From assembly GCF_900100795.1 (NCBI RefSeq), contig NZ_FNCO01000004.1:1-64000 (forward strand): a DNA stretch of 64,000 bases, read 5' to 3'. Positions 28,637-37,973 of this stretch are shown piece by piece (the stretch's first letter is position 1; the number at the start of each line of letters is the position of its first letter). Source of the DNA: Pseudomonas abietaniphila (GTDB lineage Bacteria > Pseudomonadota > Gammaproteobacteria > Pseudomonadales > Pseudomonadaceae). The translations under genes and the position numbers were made by a program. The notes below the pieces were generated by a model. That model searched no databases. It saw only the letters and a program-made list of their open reading frames with translations, and was not told where the DNA came from.

Positions 28637-28646
28637 TTCAGTCTCC

Positions 28647-29894
28647 TCAGCTCAGACGCAGGCGGCTGGCACCGACCAGCCAGCTATAGATCAGGTACAG
28701 CACGACAGTCGCCAGCAACAGCAAGCCACCCAAGGCCGTGGCCATACCCCAGTTGATGCTGGTGTTGGTATAGAAGGCCACGAAATAGCTGACCATTTGA
28801 TCGTTGGGGCTGCCGAGCAAGGCCGGGGTGATGTAGTAACCGATGGACAGGATGAACACCAACAGACAGCCTGCGCCGACACCGGCGTAGGTCTGCGGGA
28901 AGTACACGCGCCAGAAGCTGGCGAACGGGTTGCACCCAAGGGAAATCGCGGCCCGCATGTACGTGGGTGAGATGCCCTTCATGACGCTGTAAATCGGCAG
29001 GATCATGAACGGCAACATGATGTGCACCATCGAGATGTACACGCCGACCCGGTTGAACACCAGTTCCAGCGGCTTATCGATGATGCCCAGCGCCATGAGG
29101 GCACCGTTGATCAGACCGCTCGACTGGAGCAAAACGATCCATGCCGCGACGCGCACCAGAATCGAGGTCCAGAACGGCAACAGCACCAGAATCATCAGCA
29201 AGTTGCTTTGACGTGCAGGCAGATTCGCCAACAGGTACGCCAACGGATAGGCAAGGAACAGGCAGATCACCGTTATCACCAGACCCATCCAGAAGGTGCG
29301 GGCAAAGATATCGATGTAGATCGCTTGATCAGGGGTCGCTGGCGCCACTTCACCGAGGTCATCGATACGGTGATCCACAGCGGCCAACAAATAATAGGGG
29401 GTGAAGCTCGACGTGTTGCGACGGATCGCCTGCCAGTACGCGGGATCACCCCAGCGTTCATCGAGGGCTTCCAGCGCTTCTTTATAAGAAGCAGGTTCTT
29501 CCTTGAACGGAACGGCACGGGCCGTTTTCGCCAGTAGGCTGCGGTAACCAGCCAGCTCCTGGTTCAGGCGCCTGGACAGGTCGCCCAGGGTCTGATTCTT
29601 GCGGGCTTCGGCCAGATCCTGGCTCGCGGCCTTGTAGACTGACTCGGGAGGCAGACCTTTGCCGTCCCATTTCGACACTTCAACCACGGTCAGCGGCATG
29701 CCGCCAACCACTTCAGGGTTGTTCACGCTTTTGTAGAGCAGCGCCGCAATCGGCACCAAAAACACCAGCAGCAGGAAAATCGCCAATGGCGCGATCAACG
29801 CCTGAGCCTTCCAGCGGTTGACGCGCTCGGCACGGGCCAGGCGTTGCTTCAAGGTCGGGCTGGCGCCTTCAGTCAGGGGCACGGCGGTGGCCAT
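28647..29894 (-). CDS. agtC: ABC transporter permease, PotB type (AgtC-like)
   Basis: A 415-residue permease, longer than usual (about 280) because an extra periplasmic segment of roughly 140 residues sits between the first helix (about residues 35-58) and the core five helices. The EAA loop reads YMRAAISLGCNPFASFWRVYFPQT. It lies between the binding-protein gene and agtD in one operon. GGAG precedes the ATG at 29894. Confidence 0.82.
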   Translation of the reverse strand: MATAVPLTEGASPTLKQRLARAERVNRWKAQALIAPLAIFLLLVFLVPIAALLYKSVNNPEVVGGMPLTVVEVSKWDGKGLPPESVYKAASQDLAEARKNQTLGDLSRRLNQELAGYRSLLAKTARAVPFKEEPASYKEALEALDERWGDPAYWQAIRRNTSSFTPYYLLAAVDHRIDDLGEVAPATPDQAIYIDIFARTFWMGLVITVICLFLAYPLAYLLANLPARQSNLLMILVLLPFWTSILVRVAAWIVLLQSSGLINGALMALGIIDKPLELVFNRVGVYISMVHIMLPFMILPIYSVMKGISPTYMRAAISLGCNPFASFWRVYFPQTYAGVGAGCLLVFILSIGYYITPALLGSPNDQMVSYFVAFYTNTSINWGMATALGGLLLLATVVLYLIYSWLVGASRLRLS

Positions 29895-30006
29895 AGCGAA
29901 CTCCGAAATCTTTCAACTAAGGGTGCGTTTTCTCACTCGACGAGAAGGAAAACGCACCCGGATCTAACTCAAATCACGACGCCAAACGGCACCGTCTTTC
30001 GCAGGC

Positions 30007-31038
30007 TTACTTGGCAGCCCAAGCGTTGAAGCGCTGCTCCAGTGACTCGCCATTGTCTGTCCAGAAGCTCACGCTCAACTGCACCTGATCCTTGATGTTC
30101 TCAGGCGTGGTTGGCATGTTTTTCTGGTTATCCGCCGTCAGCAGACTAACGGCCTGCGTGTTAGCCGGACCGTATGCGATGTTTTCGGAGTAGGTCTTCT
30201 GCTGTTCAGGCTTGAGCGTGTAAGCGATGAACTTCTTCGCTTCCTCGGCGTTTTTTGCGCCTTTCGGAATGGCCCACGAATCGAAGTCATACACGCCGCC
30301 GGTCCAAACCACTTTCAGGTTGCTTTCTTTCTGCACGGCGGCGATGCGACCGTTGTAGGCCGAGCTCATCACGACGTCGCCAGACTGCAGGAACTGAGGC
30401 GGCTGTGCGCCCGCTTCCCACCACTGAATGCTTGGTTTGAGTTTGTCGAGCATCTTGAAGGCGCGGTCCTGACCATCTTTGCTGGCCAGCACTTTGTAGA
30501 CGTCTTTCGGCGCAACACCGTCAGCCATCAGCGCGAATTCCAGGGTGTACTTGGCGCCCTTGCGCAGGCCGCGCTTGCCTGGGAATTTCTCGGTGTTCCA
30601 GAAATCGGCCCAACCGGTCGGGGCGGATTTCAGCTTGTCGGCGTTGTACGCCAATACGGTCGACCAGACGAAGAAGCCCACGCCGCAGGTCTGAATCGCA
30701 CCGGGCACGTAGTCTTCTTTCTTGCCCAGAATGGCCGGATCGATTTCTTCGAACATGTCTTCGTCGCAACCGCGAGCCAGCTCAGGCGATTCAACCTCAA
30801 CCAAGTCCCAGCTCACGCTCTTGGTGTCGACCATGGCTTTGACCTTGGCCATCTCACCGTTGTACTCGCCCGCAATGATCTTGCCGCTGCCCTTTTTTTC
30901 CCAAGGCGCGTAGAAGGCCTTTTCCTGCGCAGCCTTGTTCGCGCCACCGAAGGAAATGACTGTCAGGTCGGCGGCCATGGCTTGCGCCGCGCACATCATG
31001 CCGACCGATAGAGCGGTGAGCTTCAATGTCTTGAGCAT
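30007..31038 (-). CDS. agtB: ABC transporter periplasmic binding protein (AgtB-like)
   Basis: A 343-residue PotD/PotF-type solute-binding protein. Signal peptide about residues 1-22 (ending AQAMA), then ADLTVISFGGANKAAQ at the mature N terminus. The frame extends to 31203, but the ATG at 31038 starts the signal peptide and GGAGAG lies just upstream. An A-rich AAAAACAA sits immediately before the ATG (31039-31046). Expected ligand is a short omega-amino acid or polyamine, by analogy with P. aeruginosa Agt. Confidence 0.85.
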   Translation of the reverse strand: MLKTLKLTALSVGMMCAAQAMAADLTVISFGGANKAAQEKAFYAPWEKKGSGKIIAGEYNGEMAKVKAMVDTKSVSWDLVEVESPELARGCDEDMFEEIDPAILGKKEDYVPGAIQTCGVGFFVWSTVLAYNADKLKSAPTGWADFWNTEKFPGKRGLRKGAKYTLEFALMADGVAPKDVYKVLASKDGQDRAFKMLDKLKPSIQWWEAGAQPPQFLQSGDVVMSSAYNGRIAAVQKESNLKVVWTGGVYDFDSWAIPKGAKNAEEAKKFIAYTLKPEQQKTYSENIAYGPANTQAVSLLTADNQKNMPTTPENIKDQVQLSVSFWTDNGESLEQRFNAWAAK

Positions 31039-31046
31039 TTGTTTTT
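31039..31046 (-). promoter_or_regulatory. Candidate Hfq/Crc motif before agtB
   Basis: AAAAACAA on the mRNA strand touches the agtB start codon. It fits AANAANAA at every fixed position and the stricter AAYAAYAA at seven of eight. Crc/Hfq repression of amino-acid transporters is established in pseudomonads; binding here is untested. Confidence 0.35.
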
Positions 31047-31129
31047 CTCTCCACGAGCAATGTTGGTTAAGCAATGGGGGGCGATTCGGTCGCCTCTGGG
31101 TGCTTCTGTTTGCGACGACAGCGGATGAA

Positions 31130-32254
31130 TCAATGCGCTTCCTGCAAAGGGTCCAACGCGCGAGCGTGTTCGACCTGCCATCCAATGGGCACAACGTCGC
31201 CAACGCTCAATGCCGGATCCAGCTCGGCGATGGGCTGTTTGACGAAGAAATCGGTTTTTCCAGCGACTTCCAGACGCACACGCACGTGGTCGCCCAGATA
31301 GATGAATTCAGCCACTCGGCCGGAGAAACGGTTAACGCAGCTTTCGCTCCGACCGTTGAGGTTCACACGCTCAGGACGAATCGACAGGGTGACGGAGTCG
31401 CCCGGTGCGCCGACGTTGACCGCCAGCGCCTCGACCTTCTCACCCCGGCCCAGGGTGACGACGCAACGGTCGCCGGTCTGGCTGAGCAGGGTGCCGTTGA
31501 TGCGGTTGTTCTCGCCGATGAAGTTGGCGACGAAGGTGTTTTTCGGCTCTTCGTACAGCGTGCGCGGCGGCGCGATCTGCTGGATTTCACCTTGGTGAAA
31601 GACGGCCACGCGGTCGGACATGGTCAGCGCCTCGCCCTGGTCGTGGGTCACGTAAACAACCGTCACGCCCAGACGCTGGTGCAGGTGCTTGATCTCCATC
31701 TGCATGTGCTCGCGCAGTTGCTTGTCGAGTGCGCCGAGGGGTTCGTCCATCAGCACCAGTTGCGGCTCGAACACCAGCGCGCGGGCCAGCGCGACACGCT
31801 GTTGCTGACCACCGGACAATTGCGCCGGATAGCGATGGGAGAACGTGCCGAGCTGCACCATGTCGAGGGCACGTTTGACCTTCTCGGCAACGTCGGTCTT
31901 GCTCATGCCGCGCACCGACAGCGGGAACGCCAGGTTCTCGGCGACCGTCATGTGCGGGAACAGCGCGTAGTTCTGGAACACCATGCCGATGTCGCGCTTG
32001 TGGGGTGGCACGTTGTTGATCGAGCGACCGGCCAGCAGGATCTCGCCCGCCGTCGGTGTCTCGAACCCGGCGAGCATCATCAGGCTGGTGGTCTTGCCGG
32101 AGCCCGAAGGCCCGAGCAGGGTAAGAAACTCGCCCTTGCGGATGTCCAGGTTGAGGTCTTTGACGATCAGGGCTTCGCCGTCGTAGCTCTTTTGCACACC
32201 ACGAAAGCTGACCAGAACATCACTTGCCCCAGCGCTTGAATCGACGTTGCTCAT
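31130..32254 (-). CDS. agtA: ABC transporter ATP-binding protein (AgtA-like)
   Basis: A 374-residue PotA-type ATPase: Walker A GPSGSGKTT, signature LSGGQQQRVALARAL, Walker B LVLMDEPLGALD, and a C-terminal TOBE domain (about residues 280-370). It is the first gene of the importer operon (agtA-agtB-agtC-agtD). The ATG at 32254 is preferred over the GTG at 32263. Upstream lie two TAGGA/TCCTA-type dyads and the agtSR two-component genes. Confidence 0.88.
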   Translation of the reverse strand: MSNVDSSAGASDVLVSFRGVQKSYDGEALIVKDLNLDIRKGEFLTLLGPSGSGKTTSLMMLAGFETPTAGEILLAGRSINNVPPHKRDIGMVFQNYALFPHMTVAENLAFPLSVRGMSKTDVAEKVKRALDMVQLGTFSHRYPAQLSGGQQQRVALARALVFEPQLVLMDEPLGALDKQLREHMQMEIKHLHQRLGVTVVYVTHDQGEALTMSDRVAVFHQGEIQQIAPPRTLYEEPKNTFVANFIGENNRINGTLLSQTGDRCVVTLGRGEKVEALAVNVGAPGDSVTLSIRPERVNLNGRSESCVNRFSGRVAEFIYLGDHVRVRLEVAGKTDFFVKQPIAELDPALSVGDVVPIGWQVEHARALDPLQEAH

Positions 32255-32323
32255 TACCCACACCTTTGTTTAATCAACCGTGGGAACAAGCCTAGATTAG
32301 CCCGCAGACCGCGCAAATCGGGG

Positions 32324-32379
32324 TGTAGGAGAGATTGTCCTAGGCGCCATGGAAGGTTCTCTGTAGGAATTGCCCTACA
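32324..32379. promoter_or_regulatory. Paired dyads upstream of agtA, candidate AgtR sites
   Basis: TAGGA-N7-TCCTA (32326-32342) and TGTAGG-N6-CCTACA (32362-32379); both start TGTAGGA and lie about 38 bp apart. They sit 70-125 nt ahead of the agtA start. A response regulator of the NarL type is encoded next door. The TGTAGGA wording also resembles the REP family, so chance relatedness is possible. Confidence 0.4.
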
Positions 32380-32436
32380 CGGATGGCGGGAATAGGCATG
32401 CAGTCAGGCAAACGGATTTCGCACGTGGAAACCCGT

Positions 32437-32499
32437 TCGCGGGCAAGCGCGCTCCTACAGGGGATCGCAGTCTTTCTGTGGGAGCGAGCTTGCTCGCGA
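32437..32499. repeat. REP-type half sites
   Basis: A single TCGCGGGCAAGCGCGCTCC arm (32437-32459) is followed by a TGTGGGAGCGAGCTTGCTC arm (32477-32499), a second version of the repeat. Together they fill the end of the agtR-agtA gap, just beyond the agtR stop codon on the opposite side. Confidence 0.7.
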
Positions 32500-32544
32500 A
32501 GGGGTCATTACAGGCGATGAAAACCGTCGTTTTCAGACACGTGA

Positions 32545-33174
32545 TCAGACCAGCTTGTGCTCCATCGCATACTTCACCAGCTCCGCCAGCGAGGTAATGT
32601 TGAGCTTCTGCATCAGGCGCGCCTTGTGGGTGCTGATGGTCTTGCTGCTGAGCGCCAGTTGCTGGGCGATGTCGTTGACATTGGCGCCTTGGGCCAGGCG
32701 CTCGAACACCGAGAACTCGCGCTCGGACAGCAGCGAATGCAACGGCCGGCTATCCGTCAGCCCAACCTCGAACACCATGCGATCGGCCAGGTCTGGATCG
32801 ATGTAACGACCACCCGCCGCCACCCGCCGGATCGCGGTCAGCAGCAACGCCGGATCACTGTCCTTGGTGGCGTACCCGGCAGCACCCACCTTCAGGGCGC
32901 GAGCCGCCATCTGCGCCTCGTCGTGCATCGAGAGCACCAGAATGGCAGGAGGGTTGTTCAGCGCGCGGATTCGCGGGATGGCTTCCAGACCGTTCACGCC
33001 GGGCATGGAGATGTCGAGCAGCACCACTTCGCACTCGATATGACGCAACCCTTCCAGCAACTGTTCACCATTGCTGGCCTCCCCCACCACTTGCAGGTCT
33101 TTGGCCAAGCCGATCAACTGCTTGATGCCTTCACGAACGATGGTGTGGTCTTCGGCGACCAATACACGAATCAC
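32545..33174 (-). CDS. agtR: Response regulator, NarL/LuxR type (AgtR-like)
   Basis: A 209-residue two-component regulator. Receiver domain with phospho-acceptor Asp54 (VVLLDISMPG) and the conserved Lys in GYATKDSD; C-terminal LuxR helix-turn-helix (LSEREFSVFERLAQGANVNDIA...). The start is a GTG at 33174 that overlaps the agtS stop by 4 nt (GTGA), showing coupling. The frame is open far upstream, but only within agtS. In P. aeruginosa AgtSR activates agtABCD in response to 5-aminovalerate and 4-aminobutyrate. Confidence 0.85.
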   Translation of the reverse strand: MIRVLVAEDHTIVREGIKQLIGLAKDLQVVGEASNGEQLLEGLRHIECEVVLLDISMPGVNGLEAIPRIRALNNPPAILVLSMHDEAQMAARALKVGAAGYATKDSDPALLLTAIRRVAAGGRYIDPDLADRMVFEVGLTDSRPLHSLLSEREFSVFERLAQGANVNDIAQQLALSSKTISTHKARLMQKLNITSLAELVKYAMEHKLV

Positions 33175-35240
33175 TGCACTTGCTCCTGCGCGACCTGTTC
33201 CAGCGGAATGTAGATGCGCAAGGTTGTGCCTTCTCCCAGCGTGCTGTCCAGATGCAATCGTCCGCCCATGATCAATACGCGCTCGCGCATGCCCACCAGC
33301 CCGAACGACGCTGGACGCTCTGCATCTTGATCGAAGCCTTTGCCGTCGTCGGCCACGCTCATGCACAGCACGCCGTTGTTCAGGCTCAGGTTCAGCTCGA
33401 CGGTGTGCGCCTCGGCATGACGCATGACGTTGGTCAGCGACTCCTGGAGGATGCGAAACAGACCAATGGCCGTCGCGTCCGGCAACGCGGGCAGGTTGTC
33501 CGGCACCTGGACAAGACATGGAATCTGCGTGCGCGCTTCAAAACGCCGGGCTTGCCACTCGATCGCCGAGGCGATGCCAGCATCGAGAATCGGCGGACGC
33601 AACGCGGTGGCGACGTCACGCACCAGCTGAAACAACTGGGCGATCAAGCGCTTCATGCTGTTCAGGCGGTCCCGCAACCCTGGATCGAGGTCGGCATAGG
33701 CCAGTTCGCACATGGACGTTTCCAGTTTGAGCACGGTCAACATCTGACCCAGTTCGTCATGAACCTCACGGGCGATGCGCGCCTTTTCCTCTTCCCGAAC
33801 GGTTTCCAGGTGCGCCGACAACTCCCGCAGCTGCTCGGCCAGAACCTGCAAGCGGGCTTCGCTTTCCTGCAACGCGGCCAGCGAGCGACGGCGCTCGGTC
33901 ACGTCGGTGATGAACACCACCAGGTATTCAGCCTCGCGAAAGCGCAAAAAGCTGAGCGAAACGTCCGCGGGCAGGATGCTGCCGTCCGCGCGAACACAAT
34001 TACTTTCGAAGCTCTGCGGGGCCTCATCACTGGAGCGTGCGTTCTTCCACAGGTTAAGCCAGCGATCCATGTTCAGCCCGGGCTCGAAATCGATCAAAGG
34101 ACGATCGACCACCCCGCCCGGCGCATACCCCAGCATGCTTTCCGCCGCGCGATTGGCGTAACGCACGTGGCTGTCCCAGTTGACCCAAAGAATGCCGACT
34201 GTGCTCTGATCGATGGAGAATTGCGCCAGACGCAGCGACTCCTCACCTGCCCGGCGCTTGGTAATGTCCTCACGCGCGGCCAACAACTCACGCTCCAGCG
34301 CCTGCTGTTGCTTGCGTTGCCAGAGCACAATGGCGGCGCTCGCCATCACCAGCACTAACAACAGCAGCGTGAGGTTTTTCCAAAGGCCCGGGGACTCACT
34401 GACGTGCGGGTATTTGGGCTGCAACCACTGGGCATGCAACTGGTCGAGGTCTTTGGGTGCGATGACGTTCAGCGCGCGACTGATGATCTCGGCAAGCTCG
34501 GGCATGTCGCGCCGGGAGGCGACCCGCAGCAACTGCGGAAAGCCGATATCGCCGACCACGGCCAGGCCCGCGAACTCGCTTTCCCGGGACAACCGACTGA
34601 GTTGCGCTTCGTCGACGACTGCATACCGTGCCTGCTGGCTCAACAGCAACTGCAACGCCTGGCGCTCCATCGGCACACCCTGCAGATTGAGGTGGGTGTA
34701 GTTGGAGCGCAGGTAGTCCGCAGTGGTGCTGGGCATGCGCACGGCGACGCGCACCTGGCTGTCCAGTTTCTCCAGATCGACAACACCCGAGCCATCACGC
34801 TCACCGACCACCAGTTGCGGCACACGCATGTAAGGGTCGGAGTACAGCCACAGGCGAAGCCCGGCAGGCGTTTGCGTCAGGCCGGGCGCAAAGTCGATCT
34901 CGCCATCGGCGAGCGCTTTCTCAAGCTCCGCCTGATCCGAAAAATTACGCCATAGCAACTCGACCTGCAGGGTTTTGGCCATCAGGTTGACCAGATCGAC
35001 GTTGGCCCCCGACAGCACCTGCGCCCGTCGGTCAAACTGCGCATAGGGTGCCTGCAACACCAGTCCGACCCGCAACTGAGCGCGTTGATTGAGCCAGTCT
35101 CGCTGCGCACCGCTGAGCGGATCAGGCGGCGCAGTGGGCACGCCAGCCTGCGCCAGTGAAGAGAGGACGGTCAGCACCAGAAACATCAAGAGCGCTCTCG
35201 GACAGCCGATAACCCGAAGGCACAGCACGTGGATTCTCAA
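33171..35240 (-). CDS. agtS: Sensor histidine kinase with periplasmic binding-protein domain (AgtS-like)
   Basis: A 689-residue hybrid-type membrane sensor: signal peptide (1-32), periplasmic SBP_bac_3 domain (about 50-275), one transmembrane helix (287-307), a PAS domain (about 335-455), and a HisKA_3/HATPase core with His494 in AREVHDELGQ and the DDGKGF nucleotide motif. This is the amino-acid-binding NarX-like kinase class. Partner AgtR is encoded directly downstream with a 4-nt overlap. It presumably binds in the periplasm the same compound the agt importer carries. Confidence 0.87.
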   Translation of the reverse strand: MRIHVLCLRVIGCPRALLMFLVLTVLSSLAQAGVPTAPPDPLSGAQRDWLNQRAQLRVGLVLQAPYAQFDRRAQVLSGANVDLVNLMAKTLQVELLWRNFSDQAELEKALADGEIDFAPGLTQTPAGLRLWLYSDPYMRVPQLVVGERDGSGVVDLEKLDSQVRVAVRMPSTTADYLRSNYTHLNLQGVPMERQALQLLLSQQARYAVVDEAQLSRLSRESEFAGLAVVGDIGFPQLLRVASRRDMPELAEIISRALNVIAPKDLDQLHAQWLQPKYPHVSESPGLWKNLTLLLLVLVMASAAIVLWQRKQQQALERELLAAREDITKRRAGEESLRLAQFSIDQSTVGILWVNWDSHVRYANRAAESMLGYAPGGVVDRPLIDFEPGLNMDRWLNLWKNARSSDEAPQSFESNCVRADGSILPADVSLSFLRFREAEYLVVFITDVTERRRSLAALQESEARLQVLAEQLRELSAHLETVREEEKARIAREVHDELGQMLTVLKLETSMCELAYADLDPGLRDRLNSMKRLIAQLFQLVRDVATALRPPILDAGIASAIEWQARRFEARTQIPCLVQVPDNLPALPDATAIGLFRILQESLTNVMRHAEAHTVELNLSLNNGVLCMSVADDGKGFDQDAERPASFGLVGMRERVLIMGGRLHLDSTLGEGTTLRIYIPLEQVAQEQVQ

Positions 35241-35378
35241 CCCGTCATCTCCACTTCCCTGAATCCTCGATCAATCATGTGGTGTACCTGGCTCCCGACG
35301 CGTTCGCCGATACTGGCCTGACAAACCGTCATCAACCCATTAGGCTGCCGGAATTGTTTCTGGCTTTTGGAATATCCG

Positions 35379-36362
35379 ATGTCCTACACCATTCGCGCAA
35401 TGTTTCCCGCGATTTGCCTGACGCTGATACTACCTTGCTCGCAGATCGCGATGGCGGCAGACCCTGCACCGACCAAAGACGCCAAGCCTGCCGAAACCCC
35501 CGTCGAGCGCGCAGCCCTGCCCTCTCGCAGCCAGGAAGATGCGCTGGCGCTTGAACGTTCGGTGCCCCAAGCCGAACAACAGCAGCTGCAGGCTGGCGAC
35601 GACAGTTTCCTGGCCCTGTGGAAGCCCGCCAACATTGATGAACCGAAGGGCGCAGTGGTGATCGTGCCCGGCGCGGACGAATCACCCGACTGGCCCAATA
35701 CCGTCGGGCCGCTTCGTCGCAAGCTCCCCGACGTGGGTTGGTCAAGTTTGAGCCTGAGCATGCCGGACGCCTACAACGACGTTTTCGCACGTGCCGCCGA
35801 TCCGGCCCCTGCGGGCGACAAAGCGCCTGCCGACAAGGACAAGCCCAAGGACGCTCAAGCCAAGACGCCCGATCCGGCCGCCAGCGCTGAAGCCGATGCG
35901 GCCGCTGCCGCCGAGCAAGCGGCAGCACAAGCGGAACTGGCCAAGGCTAACGCGGAAAAAATCTTTGCCCGTATCGACAGTGCCGTGGCGTTCGCTCAAC
36001 AGAACAAAGCGCGCACCGTCGTATTGCTGGGCCATGGCACAGGCGCCTACTGGGCCGCGCGGTACATGAGCGAGCACGCTTCGCCTGCCGTTCAGAAACT
36101 GGTGATGGTGACGGCGGTGGATACCGGAAAGGACACGCCAACGTTGCTGGAGCTGCTACCGACCCTGAAAGTCGCGACAGCGGACTTCGTCAACAAGGAG
36201 CGAACCGTTGCGCGGCAGCAGGCACAGGACCGTCTGGATGCGAGCAAACGTGTGAAGAATGCACGCTTCACTCAAGTGGCGCTGAGCACGATTGCGGGTA
36301 ATCCGGCGATGGAGCAGGATCAACTGTTCCGTCGGGTTCGCGGGTGGCTGGAGAGTCAGTAA
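35379..36362 (+). CDS. DUF3530 family secreted protein
   Basis: A 327-residue protein with a signal peptide (about residues 1-26, ending SQIAMA) and an alpha/beta-hydrolase-like core: GAVVIVPGADESPDW (oxyanion loop region) and LLGHGTGAYWAARY in place of the GxSxG nucleophile elbow, so the usual catalytic Ser is replaced by Thr or absent. A low-complexity Ala/Lys/Pro stretch (about residues 142-190) interrupts the core. The ATG at 35379 is preferred to a TTG at 35367. It is divergent from agtS. Function is unknown; P. aeruginosa has a homologue at the same place. Confidence 0.75.
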   Translation: MSYTIRAMFPAICLTLILPCSQIAMAADPAPTKDAKPAETPVERAALPSRSQEDALALERSVPQAEQQQLQAGDDSFLALWKPANIDEPKGAVVIVPGADESPDWPNTVGPLRRKLPDVGWSSLSLSMPDAYNDVFARAADPAPAGDKAPADKDKPKDAQAKTPDPAASAEADAAAAAEQAAAQAELAKANAEKIFARIDSAVAFAQQNKARTVVLLGHGTGAYWAARYMSEHASPAVQKLVMVTAVDTGKDTPTLLELLPTLKVATADFVNKERTVARQQAQDRLDASKRVKNARFTQVALSTIAGNPAMEQDQLFRRVRGWLESQ

Positions 36363-36375
36363 GGTCGACTCACCT

Positions 36376-36466
36376 TGTAGGAGCACGCTTGGCCGCGGTT
36401 GCGATCTGCCCGCCAATGATGAAGCGTCTGACCCTGCGCAATCGCGGGTAAGCGCGCGCCTACAGG
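36376..36466. repeat. Degenerate REP-type pair
   Basis: TGTAGGAGCACGCTTGGCCG (36376-) and TCGCGGGTAAGCGCGCGCC (36442-36464) are diverged versions of the arms at 19948. It fills the convergent gap between the DUF3530 gene and the DjlA-like gene. Confidence 0.65.
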
Positions 36467-36485
36467 TGACATACAACCCTGGAAG

Positions 36486-37256
36486 TCACCGAAACCCCCG
36501 CCGATCACGAATGACGGCATAGGCGTTGTGCAACTCCCGAGTCCTTTCCGTCGCATCACGCACCTGAAGTTGATTGGCACCTGAGCCCGCGACCTTGTCC
36601 GGGTGGTGGCGACTCAATAAACGCCGGTATGCATGCTTGATCTGCGCGGGCTCCGAATCAGACCTCACGCCCAGCAGTCGTAGCGCTTCCTGATACTCCC
36701 CTGCGCTACTGGCAGGCGCACGAGCCCTTTGCTCATCCTCACCGGATGACAGCCCCTCGACCTTGTCCGCAGGCCAGCCCAGCCATTTGCCCCACAGCAC
36801 GATCAACTCACGCTCTACGCGCGTGGCTCTGCCGTCTGCCCAGGCCATACGCCAGCAGGCGCGCAGAAGCCCTTCGGCCGCATTCGGTTGTGGTTTCAAG
36901 CGCGTCAGGTGCACACGCAGGTTGTCGCGCCCGTCCTTGCCGCGATTGAACGCCGCAATCGCCCGCCGCTTCGCGGGATCGCTCATTTCCAGTCGCTGCA
37001 TCTCAATGCGCGCCTGCTGAATATGACCGTCAACGACCCGACCCTCGCTTTTGGCCAACCGACCCAGCAGGATGAAAATCAACTCGTCGTCGCGAGGAAC
37101 GCTGCGTCCGCTGACACGCTCGCGCAGTTCGGCCAGGCTCTGCACGTGCAGACGCCGGTCCAACGCCTGCCCCAACAAAGCCCCCAGCATGGCGCCGGGA
37201 ATGCTCGCGATCGCATACCCGACGCCACCGCCGATCACTGTGAATGGCCACAGCAT
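36486..37256 (-). CDS. djlA: DjlA-like co-chaperone (TerB + J domain)
   Basis: A 256-residue protein with an N-terminal glycine-rich membrane-anchor segment (about residues 5-30), a central TerB-type domain (about 55-165) and a C-terminal J domain with the HPD motif in SRHHPDKV. DjlA stimulates DnaK ATPase from the membrane and affects envelope signalling in E. coli. It starts immediately after the murU stop with no gap (TAAATG), suggesting coupled translation with the murU-amgK pair. Confidence 0.85.
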   Translation of the reverse strand: MLWPFTVIGGGVGYAIASIPGAMLGALLGQALDRRLHVQSLAELRERVSGRSVPRDDELIFILLGRLAKSEGRVVDGHIQQARIEMQRLEMSDPAKRRAIAAFNRGKDGRDNLRVHLTRLKPQPNAAEGLLRACWRMAWADGRATRVERELIVLWGKWLGWPADKVEGLSSGEDEQRARAPASSAGEYQEALRLLGVRSDSEPAQIKHAYRRLLSRHHPDKVAGSGANQLQVRDATERTRELHNAYAVIRDRRGFR

Positions 37257-37973
<717 letters not shown>

